NCBI GenBank assembly: GCA_031410595.1
Contig: JANNZM010000144.1
Coordinates: 26,936-90,935, forward strand
Length of the DNA: 64,000 bases
Source of the DNA: JANMCE01 sp031410595
GTDB taxonomy: Bacteria; Actinomycetota; Acidimicrobiia; Acidimicrobiales; Ilumatobacteraceae
Direction: 5' to 3'
A program made the translations under genes and the position numbers. The notes beneath the pieces are model-generated. The model worked only from the letters and a program-made list of their open reading frames with translations, was not told the origin of the DNA and did no database searches. Below are positions 24,476 through 33,096 of this stretch, piece after piece (within the stretch, counting starts at the first letter, position 1; each line of letters begins with the position of its first letter).

Positions 24476-27073
24476 TCACGCAGGCTGTGACATGGCTCGG
24501 ATGAGCCCGGCTCGACCGGTCAGCTGCAGCTTTCGGAACACATTGCCGAGGTGGAACTCCACCGTTTTGGACGAGATACCCATCTCGGCGGCGACCCGCT
24601 TGTTGCTTTGCCCGTTGGCGACCAGCAACGCCACGCTGAACTCGCGGTTCGACAAGGTTGAGGCTGGGCCAGCAGTCGAGTGGGCCGACGACAGCTCGGC
24701 GGCCCGCTGCAGCCAGACCGCGGCACCCAACTTCGCAAACAGGGTGACGGCGTGGTCGGCATAGTGCCTGGCGCCGATAACATCACCCTGCCGATCGCGG
24801 AACTCAGCCAGGGCAAGGAAAGATCGCGCCCGTTCGAAGACTGCCGGACTGGTCGCGAGGATGGCAATCGACTGTTGAAAGGCGATCTCGGCCAAGGCTC
24901 CGTCAGCGGCCAAGCCACGACAGCGCAATGCCTGCCCCTTCACCACAGCCAGGTCGGCATGTTGGGCCCGACGCAGCAGCTCTTCGGCCCGTTCGCCTGC
25001 ACCAGCATCGCCGCACTTCGCCAACGCCTCGATGTGGTCCGCCTCCCACCACATCCAACCCGGATGGTTCAGTTGACCGAGTTCCGCCCAATCACGCACC
25101 TCTTCCAGGTGAGCGCGAGCCGTGACGGCGTGCTGTTGGGCTAAGCACCCGAGATAGGTCGCTCGCTCCATCGATTGGCGATCATCATTGGCGTTCAAGG
25201 CTGCACTTCCCGCCAGAAAGCCTTCGCTCCATCGACCCACTCGCCAGTATGCCTCTACTCGCCAGACGGGAAGTTCGGAGAAGACGACATGCCAACCTGT
25301 GACTTCATTGCGAACAGCAAGTCGCTCCAGAATCTGCGTTGCGAAATCCCACTGCTCGTCCGCAAGGAGCGCCGCAGCAGCGATGGTAAAGCCGGCCGTC
25401 GGGTCACCGCCAAGACCAACGCGTTCCGGAACCACGGCGTGCTCGGTCTCAAGTGCCATCTCGCCGACGGCCGCAGTCGAGGCGAAATCCGATCGACCGA
25501 ACACCAGAGCGTCCGAAATTTCCCGGCCCAACTGGACCATTAAGCCCGGCACGGCGGGGGCTTTCTTCAGCGCTTGCTCGGCCAGCGAAACGACGTCGGA
25601 CAGCGCCCAGAAGTCACCTCCGATCAGAATCAGCTGAGTCGCGCAGAGAGCTTGAAAGAGACTCACCTCAGGCACGATTGAAAGATTGGCGGTCGACTCG
25701 CGAGTCAGAAACTCCCAGCACGAACGAACAGATTGCGCCGTGAGCGGCGGGAAGCCGTAGAGAAAGGTCTCGACGGTAACCTTGTCCAACGAACTGGGAG
25801 CGGCTTGAAGGGACATATGAACGAGCGGACTTGCGACGGCTGACTGTCCGTGGAACAAGACGAGCTTGGCGGCGAACCAGTAGCGATCGAAGCGCGCTTG
25901 GATATCGGTGGTGAGGACAGCAGATCGTTCGAAGTACCGGGCGGCGTCGAGGCGGGCGCCACGCGCGTAGGCGGCTTCGCCAGCCGCGTTGAGAGCATCC
26001 GAAACGGCATCAGGATCGAATGCGTCACTCTCGGCAACATGCCATGCCCATCGTTCGGGATCGGCTTCGGGCGACAGCACGGTAGAAAGCGAACGGTGCG
26101 CCGCCGTGCGCCAGTGCACCGAAATGGACACGTAGACCGACGTTCGTATCACCGGGTGGACGAACCGGATTCCCGCGACCAGACCAGCCCTCTCGGCCGG
26201 GCCGAGGTCGTCAGTGCCGAGTTGCAACGTGCCCAAGGCCGCGAGCAAAAGATCGTCGGACGCTCCCTCACCCGCTGCGATGACCGCGAGAGCGCGAAGC
26301 GTCACCTCGGGCAATGATTCAAGAATTGGAAGATAGGCATCCACCAGCCGAGGCCCGACGTTGACGATCTCTGGTAGAGCGGTCACACCGACACGTTGTT
26401 GCGAACTCAACGATCGCGCGGCCATCATGGTGGCCAAGGGATTCCCACGCGTCAGCTTCTGCAGTGACTCGGCTACTGCGCCTGCGAGCCCGAGGCTTTG
26501 TCCGAGGGCGGTGGCCGGACCTTCGTCCAATCCTTCAACCGGGATCAAGATGACGAGTTTGGTCAACGAGTTCGTGGTCGGGCGCGTCGTCAGCAACACA
26601 CCGAGCGCATCGCCCTCCAAGCGTGGTAGAAGCGCCGCCAAAACCTCCTCCGTCGAAGTGTCCAGCCACTGCGCATCCTCGATCACCAGCAGCATTGGCT
26701 CGGCGGAAACCGCAGCGCTGAACAGCGTCACCAGGGCGTCCATCAACGCTGGCCGATTGTTCATGACACCATGACCTCCCACCGCGTCGAGAACTTGGCG
26801 ATCAGCCGGTGTGATCGATGACCACGCCGTTGTCGGTAGGGCCCGAACGAGTTCGAGGAGACCACGCATCGGCTGACCCATGCCGTGCTCGAAGCCAGCG
26901 ATCCGCACCGTTGAGACTCCTACCCGCCACGCAGCCAAATCGAGCAGCGTCGTCTTGCCGACGCCGGCATCGCCCATCAGTCCAACGCGGACACTTGAGC
27001 CATGGCGGAGCGGCTCAAGGAGCTTGGCCAGTTCCTCCAGCTCGGCTTCGCGGCCAAACACCTCGGCACTCAC
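24476..27073 (-). CDS. Large ATP-binding LuxR-family regulator (LAL/MalT type)
   Basis: 865 residues. An N-terminal AAA/NACHT-like ATPase has Walker A GDAGVGKT (34-41) and a Walker B-like LLVIEDAQWLD near 133. A long helical tetratricopeptide-like middle follows, and a C-terminal LuxR helix-turn-helix covers the last 60 residues (LSNREFSVALLVANGQSNKR, then SSKTVEFHLGNVFRKL). LAL proteins activate transcription when ATP and an inducer bind. The GTG start has GGGAG 4 nt upstream. The gene stands alone, bracketed by two CTAGGG-N4-CCCTAG palindromes that may be its own binding sites. Its regulon is unknown. Confidence 0.88.
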   Translation of the reverse strand: MSAEVFGREAELEELAKLLEPLRHGSSVRVGLMGDAGVGKTTLLDLAAWRVGVSTVRIAGFEHGMGQPMRGLLELVRALPTTAWSSITPADRQVLDAVGGHGVMNNRPALMDALVTLFSAAVSAEPMLLVIEDAQWLDTSTEEVLAALLPRLEGDALGVLLTTRPTTNSLTKLVILIPVEGLDEGPATALGQSLGLAGAVAESLQKLTRGNPLATMMAARSLSSQQRVGVTALPEIVNVGPRLVDAYLPILESLPEVTLRALAVIAAGEGASDDLLLAALGTLQLGTDDLGPAERAGLVAGIRFVHPVIRTSVYVSISVHWRTAAHRSLSTVLSPEADPERWAWHVAESDAFDPDAVSDALNAAGEAAYARGARLDAARYFERSAVLTTDIQARFDRYWFAAKLVLFHGQSAVASPLVHMSLQAAPSSLDKVTVETFLYGFPPLTAQSVRSCWEFLTRESTANLSIVPEVSLFQALCATQLILIGGDFWALSDVVSLAEQALKKAPAVPGLMVQLGREISDALVFGRSDFASTAAVGEMALETEHAVVPERVGLGGDPTAGFTIAAAALLADEQWDFATQILERLAVRNEVTGWHVVFSELPVWRVEAYWRVGRWSEGFLAGSAALNANDDRQSMERATYLGCLAQQHAVTARAHLEEVRDWAELGQLNHPGWMWWEADHIEALAKCGDAGAGERAEELLRRAQHADLAVVKGQALRCRGLAADGALAEIAFQQSIAILATSPAVFERARSFLALAEFRDRQGDVIGARHYADHAVTLFAKLGAAVWLQRAAELSSAHSTAGPASTLSNREFSVALLVANGQSNKRVAAEMGISSKTVEFHLGNVFRKLQLTGRAGLIRAMSQPA

Positions 27074-27283
27074 GTCACTCCCTACACCTGTTCAACAGCT
27101 TTTGGAGGAGTGGCTGGGGGCCAGCCACTCCCGGCCTGGGGGATGGCCTGACGCCTACCGACTCAGGGTCCGCTTCTTGGCCGAAGCCTCCCGCTTCACC
27201 ACAAGCCCCGATGAACCACCTCAAAATTCATCGATACCGGAAAACGCTGCCCTTAGGTTAAGTCACGTGCATCCATCGGTCAC

Positions 27284-27299
27284 CTAGGGAAACCCCTAG
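27284..27299. promoter_or_regulatory. 16-bp palindrome CTAGGG-N4-CCCTAG, upstream copy
   Basis: CTAGGGAAACCCCTAG, followed by TTC, 211 bp upstream of the LuxR-type start codon and 5 bp beyond the yraN stop. It shares half-sites and the right flank with the 24450 copy. Probable operator for the regulator; this is inference. Confidence 0.5.
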
Positions 27300-27304
27300 T
27301 TCTT

Positions 27305-27652
27305 TTAGAACGCGGCTTCGATGACTTCGACGTGGCCGGCGAGGATACTGACGACATCGAAGCGGATGTCGACACGGCCCGGGCTCGCGGCCGTAAGCCA
27401 TTCGGCCGCGAGGCGGCGGAGGCGTTTCTGCTTGGCCGGACCGACAGCTTCGGCGGGTGAGCCGAACGCGGTCGAGGTGCGGGTTTTCACCTCGCTGATG
27501 ACGATGAGACGATCACGCCGCAAAACAAGGTCTATTTCGCCGGCTGACCCGCGCCAGTTCTGCGCGACGACGCTGTAGCCGTTGTCCTCGTACCATCGGG
27601 CGGCCAGGTTTTCACCGAACGCGCCGAGCGCCTGATTCGGGCCGCTCACCAC
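27305..27652 (-). CDS. YraN/UPF0102 family endonuclease-like protein
   Basis: 115 residues with the family hallmarks GAFGENLAARWYEDNGYSVV at the N-terminus and the nuclease-like core GEIDLVLRRDRLIVISEVKT (Glu-Asp...Glu-x-Lys). The fold is restriction-endonuclease-like; its cellular role is not settled. GTG 27652 or the adjacent GTG 27649 can be the start. It follows DUF2469 by 3 bp, the same order as in mycobacteria. Confidence 0.88.
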   Translation of the reverse strand: MVSGPNQALGAFGENLAARWYEDNGYSVVAQNWRGSAGEIDLVLRRDRLIVISEVKTRTSTAFGSPAEAVGPAKQKRLRRLAAEWLTAASPGRVDIRFDVVSILAGHVEVIEAAF

Positions 27653-27656
27653 AGGG

Positions 27657-27953
27657 TTACAGTTGGTCGACTTTGGGGAGTTCTTCGACGTTGACGTCTT
27701 TGAACGTCACGACGCGCACGTTGGGCACGAAACGTGTCTTGCGGTACATGTCCCAGACCCAGGCGTCGGTGAGCACGACTTCGACCATGGGGCGCGGACC
27801 GTCGGACAGCACGTTGAGCTTCACGTCGTTGGCGAGATAGAAGCGACGCTCGGTCTCGACTGCGAACTTGAACATCGCCGTGACGTCCTGATACTCCTGA
27901 GCCAGCTTGAGTTCGCGCTCCGCCTCAAAGTTCTCAAGGTCTTCGGTGCTCAT
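27657..27953 (-). CDS. DUF2469 family protein
   Basis: 98 residues, MSTEDLENFEAERELKLAQE onward, with a helical N-terminal half and a strand-rich C-terminal half (PMVEVVLTDAWVWDMYR). This short protein is nearly universal in Actinobacteria beside yraN and rplS and has no assigned function. TAGCCT lies 6 nt before the ATG, suggesting its own leaderless promoter 46 bp after rplS. Confidence 0.88.
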   Translation of the reverse strand: MSTEDLENFEAERELKLAQEYQDVTAMFKFAVETERRFYLANDVKLNVLSDGPRPMVEVVLTDAWVWDMYRKTRFVPNVRVVTFKDVNVEELPKVDQL

Positions 27954-27959
27954 GGCTGG

Positions 27960-27965
27960 AAGGCT
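27960..27965 (-). promoter_or_regulatory. -10-like box for DUF2469-yraN
   Basis: TAGCCT on the minus strand, 6 nt before ATG 27953. Confidence 0.4.
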
Positions 27966-27999
27966 ACGCCGCTACGGGGCTTTTGCCCACGCAGATTGC

Positions 28000-28347
28000 T
28001 CAGCGGTCGCGCTTTTCCTTGATCTTGGAGGCCTTACCAACGCGATCACGGATGTAGTACAGCTTGGCGCGGCGGACGTCGCCCCGCTTTACCACTTCGA
28101 GCTTGGCGATGATGGGCGAGTGCATCGGGAAGATACGCTCAACCCCGACCTGGAAGCTGAGCTTGCGGACCGTGAAGGTCTCCTGCACGCCTGAGCCACG
28201 AATAGCGATGACGTTGCCCTGAAAAACCTGGATGCGCTCGCGGGTGCCTTCCACAACGCGCACGTGGACCTTGACTTCGTCGCCGGGGCCAAACGCTGGA
28301 ATGTCGGTACGCAGGCTGACCTGGTCGATGACATCGGTTGTTTTCAT
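28000..28347 (-). CDS. rplS: 50S ribosomal protein L19
   Basis: 115 residues, MKTTDVIDQVSLRTDIPAFG onward, with the L19 signatures DEVKVHVRVVEGTRERIQVF and FPMHSPIIAKLEVVKRG. L19 sits at the 30S-50S interface. ATG 28347 has AGGAGT 8 nt upstream; a longer frame to 28395 has no support. It is last in the rpsP-khpA-rimM-trmD-rplS order. Confidence 0.96.
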   Translation of the reverse strand: MKTTDVIDQVSLRTDIPAFGPGDEVKVHVRVVEGTRERIQVFQGNVIAIRGSGVQETFTVRKLSFQVGVERIFPMHSPIIAKLEVVKRGDVRRAKLYYIRDRVGKASKIKEKRDR

Positions 28348-28401
28348 AGCGAATGACTCCTGAAGCGTTGAGGACTGGCCGGCGGACGCGCCCAAGGCGG
28401 T

Positions 28402-29151
28402 CTACGGGAACAAGAAAGGATAGGCGACGGGAGGGAATTCGTCCAAGACGCGCTGTTCTTTGGCCGTGATGCCGCCCCGAGCCTCCATGAGGTCTGGACG
28501 GTCCTTGATGGTGCGATGCAGCGCCTGGGCGAGTCGCCAGCGGGCGATTTTGGCGTGATCACCACTTTTCAGCACGTCGGGAACGCTCCAGCCGTCGAGT
28601 TCAAAAGGCCGGGTGAACTGGGGATACTCCAACAGGCCGTTGGTACCGAACGACTCGTCTCCGACCGATTCCTGGTTGCCCATGACACCGGGTAGCAAGC
28701 GGGTTACAGCCTCGATGACGACGCACGCCGCTACTTCCCCACCGGCCAGTACCACATCACCGATCGAGATTTCGCCGTCACAAAGATGCTCGCGCACACG
28801 ATGGTCGATGCCTTCGTAGCGACCGCAAAGCAGGGTGAAACCATCGGTGCGGCTGAGTTGAACCGCCAAATCCTGCGTGAGTCGACGACCGCCCGGCCCG
28901 AGGGCGAAGATCGGTCGGGGGCACTCCGTCTCGGTGATGGCCCGTTTGATCGGCTCGGCTTTCAGCACCATCCCGGCGCCGCCGCCGAACGGCGTATCGT
29001 CTGTGGTGCGGTGCACGTCGGTGGTGAACTCGCGCAGATCGTGGCATCGCAGATCAAGCTTGTCCGTGGCGCGTGCCCGACCCAACAGACTCTCCTCGCA
29101 GAACGTGTCGACCAGTTTCGGAAAAATGGTGAACACGTCGATGCGGAACAT
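28402..29151 (-). CDS. trmD: tRNA (guanine-N1)-methyltransferase
   Basis: 249 residues. The SPOUT trefoil-knot landmarks are LLCGRYEGIDHRVREHL and SIGDVVLAGGEVAACVVIEA, with PFGGGAGMVLKAEP near residue 57. It methylates G37 of tRNAs reading CNN codons and prevents +1 frameshifts. ATG 29151 is used; GTG 29157, which overlaps the rimM stop as GTGA, would add two residues and may be the coupled start. Confidence 0.95.
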   Translation of the reverse strand: MFRIDVFTIFPKLVDTFCEESLLGRARATDKLDLRCHDLREFTTDVHRTTDDTPFGGGAGMVLKAEPIKRAITETECPRPIFALGPGGRRLTQDLAVQLSRTDGFTLLCGRYEGIDHRVREHLCDGEISIGDVVLAGGEVAACVVIEAVTRLLPGVMGNQESVGDESFGTNGLLEYPQFTRPFELDGWSVPDVLKSGDHAKIARWRLAQALHRTIKDRPDLMEARGGITAKEQRVLDEFPPVAYPFLFP

Positions 29152-29153
29152 GC

Positions 29154-29618
29154 TCACAAGTCAAACAGCCCGTCGGGCGGATCGATAGTCGTTACGCCGT
29201 CAATGCAGGACTTCACGAAGACGACTGGCACGAGCGCGCCGTCTTCGAGCTCGAGCAGATCGTGGGCCGGGTTCTCCAGCACCATCACGACCTTGCCGTG
29301 GTCGACACCCTGCGTATCAACAACGGACGTGCCGATCAGCTCGTGCACCCACAGCGCGTCGGGGTCATCAAGTGGCGCCGCGCTGAGCACGGTGCCCGCC
29401 AACGCTTCGGCTGCTTCGCGCGAGTTGCAGCCCTCGAAGGTGACGATGAAGCCTCCGTGATGCGGGCGACTGGCAGTGATGGTGAGCGGGCCCTTCTTGG
29501 TGGACAGCTCTGCACCCGTGGCGACGCGCTCCAGCCGATCAGTGATCAGCGAAACGATGACGTCGCCACGGACGCCATGGGGCTTGGTGATGCGCCCAAT
29601 CTCGAGCAGTTCAGTCAT
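29154..29618 (-). CDS. rimM: Ribosome maturation factor RimM
   Basis: 154 residues. The N-terminal RimM domain (LEIGRITKPHGVRGDVIVSL) is followed by a PRC-barrel domain (HELIGTSVVDTQGVDHGKV). RimM helps assemble the 30S head with S19. It lies 17 bp after the KH protein gene and overlaps or abuts trmD. Confidence 0.95.
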   Translation of the reverse strand: MTELLEIGRITKPHGVRGDVIVSLITDRLERVATGAELSTKKGPLTITASRPHHGGFIVTFEGCNSREAAEALAGTVLSAAPLDDPDALWVHELIGTSVVDTQGVDHGKVVMVLENPAHDLLELEDGALVPVVFVKSCIDGVTTIDPPDGLFDL

Positions 29619-29635
29619 GGGTTTGTCGGCACGCG

Positions 29636-29890
29636 TCAGTCGGCAAAGTCGACGTCGACATCGACGCCGTCTTTGGCCGCAGCCGCGCGCACAACGGTGC
29701 GGATGCTCTGCGCCGTGCGACCACGACGGCCGATGACGCGACCCATGTCACCGTCGGCCGTGCGAACTTCAAGTTGCACGTTCCCTCGACGGCCTTCGAC
29801 TTCTTCAATCGTGACCGCATCAGGCTCTTCGACCAATTGCTTGACCAGGAACGTCAGGACGGCGTTGGCGGTAGGTGCCGTTGCCGCCAT
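29636..29890 (-). CDS. khpA: KH-domain RNA-binding protein (KhpA/YlqC)
   Basis: 84 residues. A single type II KH domain carries the conserved loop GRVIGRRGRTAQSIRTVV near residue 50. KhpA pairs with KhpB/Jag and affects RNA binding and cell elongation in other bacteria. ATG 29890 shares its A with the rpsP stop (TGATG), so a longer frame inside rpsP is rejected. The C-terminus is acidic (DVDVDFAD). Confidence 0.92.
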   Translation of the reverse strand: MAATAPTANAVLTFLVKQLVEEPDAVTIEEVEGRRGNVQLEVRTADGDMGRVIGRRGRTAQSIRTVVRAAAAKDGVDVDVDFAD

Positions 29891-30150
29891 CACTTGGCCT
29901 TGAACTCGGCCCAGGTGCCCGAGATTTCGAGCAGGCGCTGCACACGATCGGTGGGCTGGGCGCCCTGGCGCAGCCACTTGAGAGCCTTGGCGCTGTCAAC
30001 ATTGATGACCGACGGATCCTGACGGGGCTGGTACGTACCCACAATCTCGATGAAACGGCCGTCGCGGGGCGAACGGCTGTCGGCCGCAACGATGCGGTAG
30101 GTCGGCTGCTTGGTTTTACCCATGCGCATAAGGCGGAGTTTTACGGCCAC
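29890..30150 (-). CDS. rpsP: 30S ribosomal protein S16
   Basis: 86 residues: VKLRLMRMGKTKQPTYRIVA, the family signature, then DGRFIEIVGTYQP. It is an early 30S assembly protein. The start is GTG with GAGGAAA 3 nt upstream. It leads the rpsP-khpA-rimM-trmD-rplS operon; the divergent 244-bp region before it also carries the ECF42 promoter. Confidence 0.96.
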   Translation of the reverse strand: MAVKLRLMRMGKTKQPTYRIVAADSRSPRDGRFIEIVGTYQPRQDPSVINVDSAKALKWLRQGAQPTDRVQRLLEISGTWAEFKAK

Positions 30151-30319
30151 TGTTTCCTCTTTCGTAGGTCGTCCCGGGCGGCGAATCCGCCCGCAGGGCG
30201 TAGGTACCTGAGGTACCGGTACTGCAGTCCTTGAACAGGACCGACGAATACTAGCCAGGACGACCGTTTCGGGTCGATTCCCTGCCGTTTGATCACCAGC
30301 AGGATTTCTGCGGGCAGGT

Positions 30320-30345
30320 TGTCGAACTGGAAGAGTCTGTTCGTC
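30320..30345 (+). promoter_or_regulatory. Probable ECF42-type autoregulated promoter
   Basis: TGTCGA (30320-30325), 16 nt, then CGTC (30342-30345), about 50 bp before the YCII gene. As I recall, ECF42 sigma factors read a TGTCGA -35 with a CG-containing -10, so this fits autoregulation of the YCII-sigma operon. Confidence 0.45.
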
Positions 30346-30394
30346 GTTCTAGTGTCGGAAGAACTTCGACACTGACCAACGACGAGGAGTCAAC

Positions 30395-30760
30395 ATGCCC
30401 CGATATGCCGCACTTATCTACGGAACCGAAGAAGCTGGCGGGCCGCCAGAGGTGTGGGCCGACATCATGGCCCAGTACAACGCGTTCGGCGAGGCCGCCG
30501 GAGCCGCCGGCGTCATGGCCGGGGGCGAGGCACTACAGCCAACTGCAACCGCAACCACCGTCCACGTGAAGGGCGGAGCCAAGGGTGGCGACATCGTTAC
30601 GACCGATGGACCGTTCGCTGAGACAAAAGAAGTGCTGGGCGGCTTCTACCTGCTCGATTGCGGCAACCTGGATGACGCCATCAAGTGGGCTGCGCAGATT
30701 CCCGGCGCCTGGCTGGGCCGCGTCGAAGTGCGGCCGGTCATCGACTTCTCTCAGGGATAG
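30395..30760 (+). CDS. YCII-related (DGPF) protein, partner of ECF42 sigma
   Basis: 121 residues with the hallmark DGPFAETKEVLGGFYLLD near residue 73 and the N-terminal PRYAALIYGTEE strand. These ferredoxin-like-fold proteins are regularly encoded with ECF42 sigma factors; their biochemical role is open. A strong GAGGAG site precedes the ATG. The stop codon is immediately followed by the sigma factor ATG, so the two are tightly coupled. Confidence 0.88.
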   Translation: MPRYAALIYGTEEAGGPPEVWADIMAQYNAFGEAAGAAGVMAGGEALQPTATATTVHVKGGAKGGDIVTTDGPFAETKEVLGGFYLLDCGNLDDAIKWAAQIPGAWLGRVEVRPVIDFSQG

Positions 30761-32002
30761 ATGGAACAACACCCGCTGGCGGAGATGTTGCGGATCGAGG
30801 GTGGCCGCGTGCTGGCCACCCTCATCCGCTTCACCGGCAACATCGACCTCGCCGAAGAGGCCGTGCACGATGCGGTTGTCATCGCCCTTGAACGATGGGA
30901 ACGCGACGGAATCCCCGACAACCCTGCTGCCTGGATCACCACCGTGGCGCGGCGTCGAGCGTTGGACCACCTTCGGCGGGAGTCGAAGCGGACGTTGAAG
31001 GAGAGCGTCGCCGGACCGCTGCTGGACGAGCGGCCGATGGTCGAGGTCGACACCGACTCGGCCATTGGCGACGATCGGCTTCGGCTGCTCTTCACCTGCT
31101 GCCATCCGGCCCTCGGCATCGAGGCACGCATCGCGCTCGCACTTCGCACGCTGTGCCGATTGACAACACCCGAGATTGCGCGCGCCTTTCTGGTGTCCGA
31201 CACCACAATGGGACAGCGGATAAGTCGGGCGAAGAGCAAGATCGCCAACGCTCACATCCCGTACCGGATGCCCGAAGACCATGAGTTACCCGAACGTCTC
31301 GACGCCGTACTCGCAACGATTTACCTCGTGTTCACCGCCGGCCATCATGCCGCGGTTGGTTCGCTCGACTCGCGGGTCGATCTGGCCGACGAAGGCATCC
31401 GACTGGCCCGACTGATGGCTGAACTCATGCCCGATGAACCCGAATGCGTCGGATTGGTTGCGCTGCTCTTGGCGACGAACGCCCGACGCGGCGGCCGCGT
31501 CGATGTCGACGGTGAACTTATCTTGATGGCAGACCAGAATCGGTCACTTTGGGATTGCGGCGCCATCAGCGAAGCTACGGCGTTGGTGGAGACGTCCCTC
31601 ACCAAACGTCGGCCCGGGCCGTATCAAATCCAAGCCGCCATCGCCACGCTGCACGGCTTGGCACCGAACTACGCCGCGACCGATTGGCCACAGATCGCCG
31701 AGCTCTATCGGCTGCTGGAACATCGAGTGCCCACTCCGGTGGTACGAGTTAATCGAGCCGTGGCCGAAGCCGAAGTACATGGGGCTGCAGTCGGGCTGGC
31801 AATGCTTGATGAACTGCTTCGGGCCGACGTCGATGCCGATGTCACCCGCTGGCATTTGTACTGGGCGACGCGGGCCGATTTTCTTCGGCGTCTCAACCGC
31901 AACGACGAATCCATCGAGGCCTATGACGCCGCCCTCAAATGCAATCCGAACGAGAGCGACCGCCGATTCCTGCTCAGGCGACTGACCGAGCTTCGGCCGT
32001 AG
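30761..32002 (+). CDS. ECF42-type RNA polymerase sigma factor with C-terminal extension
   Basis: 413 residues. The N-terminal third is an ECF sigma factor: region 2 NIDLAEEAVHDAVVIALERW, and region 4 LTTPEIARAFLVSDTTMGQR. About 230 further residues form the helical extension typical of the group (AVLATIYLVFTAGH, LVRVNRAVAEAEVHG, a tetratricopeptide-like FLRRLNRNDESIEAYD). The group has no classical anti-sigma factor, and the extension is thought to control activity. It starts directly after the YCII stop. Confidence 0.9.
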   Translation: MEQHPLAEMLRIEGGRVLATLIRFTGNIDLAEEAVHDAVVIALERWERDGIPDNPAAWITTVARRRALDHLRRESKRTLKESVAGPLLDERPMVEVDTDSAIGDDRLRLLFTCCHPALGIEARIALALRTLCRLTTPEIARAFLVSDTTMGQRISRAKSKIANAHIPYRMPEDHELPERLDAVLATIYLVFTAGHHAAVGSLDSRVDLADEGIRLARLMAELMPDEPECVGLVALLLATNARRGGRVDVDGELILMADQNRSLWDCGAISEATALVETSLTKRRPGPYQIQAAIATLHGLAPNYAATDWPQIAELYRLLEHRVPTPVVRVNRAVAEAEVHGAAVGLAMLDELLRADVDADVTRWHLYWATRADFLRRLNRNDESIEAYDAALKCNPNESDRRFLLRRLTELRP

Positions 32003-32006
32003 CGTT

Positions 32007-32903
32007 CTATCCATCGAGTTCGGCGAGGACCGCGGCGACTGACTCGATCGAGTCTCTCGTAATCGGGTCGACCACGAGTTGCACGTGGGCTGCGCCTACC
32101 GCGGCGAACTCCCGGAGTTGGTCGGCCAGCTCGGACGCCGAACCGCGCAACGGCTTTACCGCGTCATGCTCATGACCCATCAGGCGACCGCCACCTGCTC
32201 CGATCTGGACATACACCGCGCACGTCGCCTCCACTTGACCGTCGCGACCGGCGGCGGCCATGGCGGTGTCCACCTCGGCTTTGGCGAGCGCGAAACCCAT
32301 GGCGGTGTTGCCGAAGAGGCTCCACCAGATGTTCCAGGACTGCACATGCGGCAAGGTGATCGACAACATGCGTGGGCTGGCTGAGCCGATCATGAGCGGC
32401 GCGTGGCGGTCTAGCCGTGGGTGCAGCACGCAGTGATCGGCGTCGTAGTAGGTGCCGTGGAAGTCGATCTCGCCCTCGTGCAGCAACGTGCGGATAATCG
32501 TGAACGCCTCCTCGAAACGGCTCACACGATTGTCGTAAGCGAAACCGAATGCCCGGTACTCCCGCTCGTTCCATCCGGCACCAAGCCCAAGGATGAGGCG
32601 ACCACCGGAGATGGCGTCCACCGTTGCCGCCTGCTTCGCCAACATCTGCGGCGCATGGAAACTCGTCGACGCAACGAGCGGACCGAGGGCGATCCGCTCT
32701 GTCGATGCGGCGATCGCCGCAAGTGACGTCCACACCTCCCACGGCCCACGCGGTCCGGCTGGCAAGTCGTACAGCAGATGGTCACCCAACCAGAGCGAAT
32801 CGAACCCAACTTGCTCGGCGGTCTGCGCCATGGCGATGAGTTCGGGAAACGGCACTTCCCACTCCACTTCCGGAAGCTGAATACCGACCTTCAATGGACG
32901 CAT
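32007..32903 (-). CDS. LLM-class flavin-dependent oxidoreductase
   Basis: 298 residues of the luciferase-like TIM barrel: KVGIQLPEVEWEVPFPELIA, GFDSLWLGDHLLYD, RIALGPLVASTSFHAPQML, and ISGGRLILGLGAGWNEREYRAFG. This matches F420- or FMN-dependent oxidoreductases common in Actinobacteria; F420 is the more likely cofactor but cannot be proved here. TAGGTT lies 6 nt before the ATG. It converges on the ECF42 sigma gene with a 4-bp gap. Confidence 0.86.
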   Translation of the reverse strand: MRPLKVGIQLPEVEWEVPFPELIAMAQTAEQVGFDSLWLGDHLLYDLPAGPRGPWEVWTSLAAIAASTERIALGPLVASTSFHAPQMLAKQAATVDAISGGRLILGLGAGWNEREYRAFGFAYDNRVSRFEEAFTIIRTLLHEGEIDFHGTYYDADHCVLHPRLDRHAPLMIGSASPRMLSITLPHVQSWNIWWSLFGNTAMGFALAKAEVDTAMAAAGRDGQVEATCAVYVQIGAGGGRLMGHEHDAVKPLRGSASELADQLREFAAVGAAHVQLVVDPITRDSIESVAAVLAELDG

Positions 32904-32909
32904 GCATCA

Positions 32910-32915
32910 AACCTA
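32910..32915 (-). promoter_or_regulatory. -10-like box for the LLM oxidoreductase gene
   Basis: TAGGTT on the minus strand, 6 nt before ATG 32903. Confidence 0.35.
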
Positions 32916-32926
32916 CGACGGAAACC

Positions 32927-33038
32927 ATCCAACTCGGGGGTGTTCGCCCCCCAACTCGACCCAGCGTGGACCAAAACCCTTGAACCAAGGGTGCGAGAGA
33001 GCCGAGTTGGAGGGCGTGCCACGCCGAGTTGGAGGGCG
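32927..33038. repeat. Inverted array of CCAACTCG 8-mers with 22-bp period and central hairpin
   Basis: CCAACTCG at 32929 and 32951 (22 bp apart) face inverted copies CGAGTTGG at 33003 and 33025 (also 22 bp apart). The right arm is an exact 16-bp direct repeat (33001-33016 and 33023-33038). The centre has a perfect 7-bp stem with 3-nt loop (32976-32992). No open frame of protein-like character covers it. The geometry matches the unrelated 8-mer array at 48420-48521. Confidence 0.75.
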
Positions 33039-33096
33039 AACTCGCCGTCGATGTCATGTGGGCGAGCGAGCATCACGGTCAGGCGATGAGCGAGGT

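Noticed and set aside
32904..33096. N-terminal extension of the GNAT pseudogene through the inverted array
   Set aside because: The translated text over the array is not protein-like and follows the repeats, so the array is treated as noncoding.
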